From contig CM024178.1 in NCBI GenBank assembly GCA_013433145.1, positions 1,767,501-1,831,500 of the forward strand: a DNA stretch of 64,000 nucleotides. Reading direction: 5' to 3'. Below, in pieces: positions 62,005 to 64,000 of the stretch. Positions within the stretch are counted from its first letter, which is position 1. Each line of letters starts with the position of its first letter. The stretch is from Ascaris suum. Its lineage: Eukaryota; Nematoda; Chromadorea; Rhabditida; Ascarididae. Position numbers and translations under genes: made by a program. Below the pieces are notes generated by a model. It was given only the letters and a program-made list of their open reading frames with translations, had not been told where the DNA came from and did not search any database.

Positions 62005-62364
62005 TCATAGTGTTTCATCCAGTATATTACTTCCATAGGGATTGGAAGAAATTTTAGAGACGAAAGAATTGCGTATATCATATGCGCGGATCAATTTGCC
62101 ATCTTGCAAAACAATCAGAGTTTTAAAGAAATCAAAGCAAATTTCCTTTTTTTTGTCAAATCCTAAAGAATCAAAACAATCAAATATAAGTTCTGCATTT
62201 TTTTTCTCATTCGCAGTATAAATCTTCAAGGAGAATCTCGAAAAACTCGAATAGTCATTTCTTGAATCTCTTGCAACATTATACGACACTAATTTACAAT
62301 TTTGTCTCACTATATTTATAGCATCTATAGTAACTCGTATAGCTATTAAGGAAATAATTCCCAT
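62005..62364 (-). CDS. Candidate terminal exon, 119 codons, unrecognised
   Basis: The minus frame starts right after a good acceptor, GTAGTTTCTGCAG, with ATG as its first codon, and runs to a TAA at 62005. Segments: MGIISLIAIRVTIDAINIVR, SFSRFSLKIYTANEKKNAEL, FDCFDSLGFDKKKEICFDFF, KTLIVLQDGKLIRAYDIRN. The N-terminal part is mildly hydrophobic and the rest charged. No known domain. Since ATG follows the acceptor directly, it is either a trans-spliced single-exon gene or the last exon of a gene to the right. Confidence 0.5.
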   Translation of the reverse strand: MGIISLIAIRVTIDAINIVRQNCKLVSYNVARDSRNDYSSFSRFSLKIYTANEKKNAELIFDCFDSLGFDKKKEICFDFFKTLIVLQDGKLIRAYDIRNSFVSKISSNPYGSNILDETL

Positions 62365-64000
62365 CTGCAGAAACTACTCATATATCATTGACTTTCCGTC
62401 AAGCGACTTCTTGTACATTCTGAAGCATTGAAATTGCTAGCAATAAATAACTGCAAAATATCGACAGCTATCAAATTGCGATTTCCATAGAAATGAAAAT
62501 TGTCGCTAGTTATCTAATAAGCCAATTAAATTGCCACAAATCATTGCCTTTCGAAACAATTCATTAGCAAGTGTTCTTCTGAGAAGGAAACGCAGGAGAA
62601 CATTGTTAAGGTTAAAAGCTACCCTTTCATCAATTATGATCCAACACATGTTCCATCACATTAATTTCAGTGAAATTCCTATGATAGGTACACAAACTCT
62701 TTAGGCTTCAAGTTTTAAAAATCAGAGTCATCATATGTGACTAAGTTCCTTTATCGCCGTTTTCATTTTTTTTCCTCCATTATTGCATTCAAGCTTGAGT
62801 TCCGCATTTGAAAAACACATTGGCTGTACCGAATGTAATGAAGTTTCCAAACTGCTCCTACACTCCAAAAACTAGGCTTATCTTCGTTGACCGTCAGTAC
62901 CATTCCTTTTAGATTATGGTGTGCGTCCGACGATTTGTTTCATAAAGGAAGAGAGATGACCGAAGCGAAACTACGCTTTTGTGCTCCTTAACTACTTTGG
63001 CCACCGATCAGCTTTTCCACACTTACTGAGATGGCCGGATAAAGTTGTTACCTCTGATTTCCGAAATGAGCTCCGTTGTGGAGAAAATTATGTGGAAGAA
63101 ATTATTTGCTAAGGTGTTTGCCGTCACCGCAAATGTCGTGATGTTTTCTATGCAGATTCACAACTATGCAAAAAAAAAAACTATGCAAACTCACAGCAAT
63201 CACAGAGGTTCATATTGGCAGTGGCACTATCGTGGTCGACTTTGGTATGCTAGAAGTTGGAACGGCTAGAGGAACAATTCGAAGTTATTCTACAAGCGTC
63301 CAAATGACCTTCAATGTTCAACAATGTAATTTCTGAGTACTGATATATCAAAATAACACTTTTTTTTAATGAACAAAAATTTCCGCACAAGCAAAGTTGA
63401 CGATGTTTAATCTCTTTTATTTTTTTAAAGAAATGCTCAATACTTCGATCTTTTATGCATTGATCTAATCTAAAAGAAAATACACATCGTACATTGCTCC
63501 ATAGAAGATTTTCACGCTATCAATTTAGTGCATCATATTTACAAATGCCTTTAGGACGTAAACGTAAATATCGATACATTCCATCAACCACCACCAAAAA
63601 AAAAAAAACAGAACAATGCAACAACGAGGCTATGAGCAACATTCACGGTGTTTATACGATACGGATAAACGTTTAAAAGCGACTGTCATTTGATTAGAAA
63701 TGCATACCTGAGAACAAATGATAAAGGTGTTGTCAAGAAAATAGGCCAAACCGTATTTCGGTGCTAAACGCTTCAACCACAGTTTGATATACATACACAT
63801 CGAAGAGTCTTTAGATTACACAATGATTGCCACCTTTTTGCTAATGAATAATCAATCTCAAACGCAAACACACATACATATAAGCGCAAGACTATATACA
63901 AATATTGAACGAGCGGCGGTGCTGGAATAGGATGAAATGAAGGATCTCAGGTGTAATGTTCGAAGCAACTTACAGGTGGATAGGAGGATGAAAGCATACA
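62365..64000. other. Stretch without a supported gene
   Basis: Only short frames were found. A plus frame at 63494-63676 includes MPLGRKRKYRYIPSTTTKKK, which is compositionally biased. Nothing recognisable. Confidence 0.45.

Overview
The window is eukaryotic, AT-rich and intron-bearing. It most likely comes from a nematode. This rests on GT-AG introns with TTTCAG-type acceptors, small exons, gene junctions of about 50 nt that look like operon or trans-splicing junctions, long (TA)n and (GA)n microsatellites, and a mariner fossil. I could not settle the clade from the sequence alone. Genes were rebuilt by hand from splice sites and reading-frame phase, so first exons and 3' ends are often missing.

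Layout. 1-5.7 kb is AT-rich sequence with microsatellites and a perfect 17-bp hairpin and no convincing gene. 5.7-8.9 kb (minus) holds a complete five-exon gene for a 337-residue protein with six C2H2-type zinc fingers. 10.9-11.3 kb (minus) has a 145-codon ORF in a GC-richer island. 11.3-19.4 kb is mainly non-genic, with two (TA)n arrays. 19.4-26.9 kb (plus) is the best-supported block: the 3' part of an unrecognised gene, then SEC61 gamma only 50 nt downstream of its stop, then a small ambiguous gene, then a three-exon phosphomevalonate kinase. A 152-codon ORF with a signal-peptide-like start lies on the opposite strand inside the SEC61 gamma intron.

27.8-32.5 kb (plus) holds an unrecognised multi-exon gene (seven phased exons, 30.3-31.9 kb) followed by one reading frame broken by three stops. 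34.1 kb (minus) carries the last exon of another gene. 36.2-37.2 kb is a decayed mariner transposase. 37.2-40.4 kb has two perfect inverted repeats and a minisatellite. 40.5-44.2 kb (plus) has several coding-looking exons that do not yet join into one model, and a tRNA-like element follows at 44.6 kb.

46.2-59.4 kb (minus) is a large locus encoding at least two thrombospondin type-1 (TSP1) domains. The downstream part (46.2-57.0 kb) is a phase-consistent chain of eight exons: a long disordered Glu/Ser/Thr-rich region, a short coiled coil, then a TSP1 domain. The upstream part (58.2-59.4 kb) carries another TSP1 domain. Whether they form one gene is unresolved, and one exon contains a frame discontinuity. 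59.4-64 kb is mostly non-genic apart from a 119-codon terminal exon on the minus strand (62.0-62.4 kb).

Functionally, SEC61 gamma serves protein translocation into the ER, and phosphomevalonate kinase serves isoprenoid synthesis. The zinc-finger protein is a likely DNA-binding regulator. The TSP1 protein is probably extracellular or membrane-associated. Apart from the plus-strand cluster at 19.4-26.9 kb, nothing ties the genes into one pathway.
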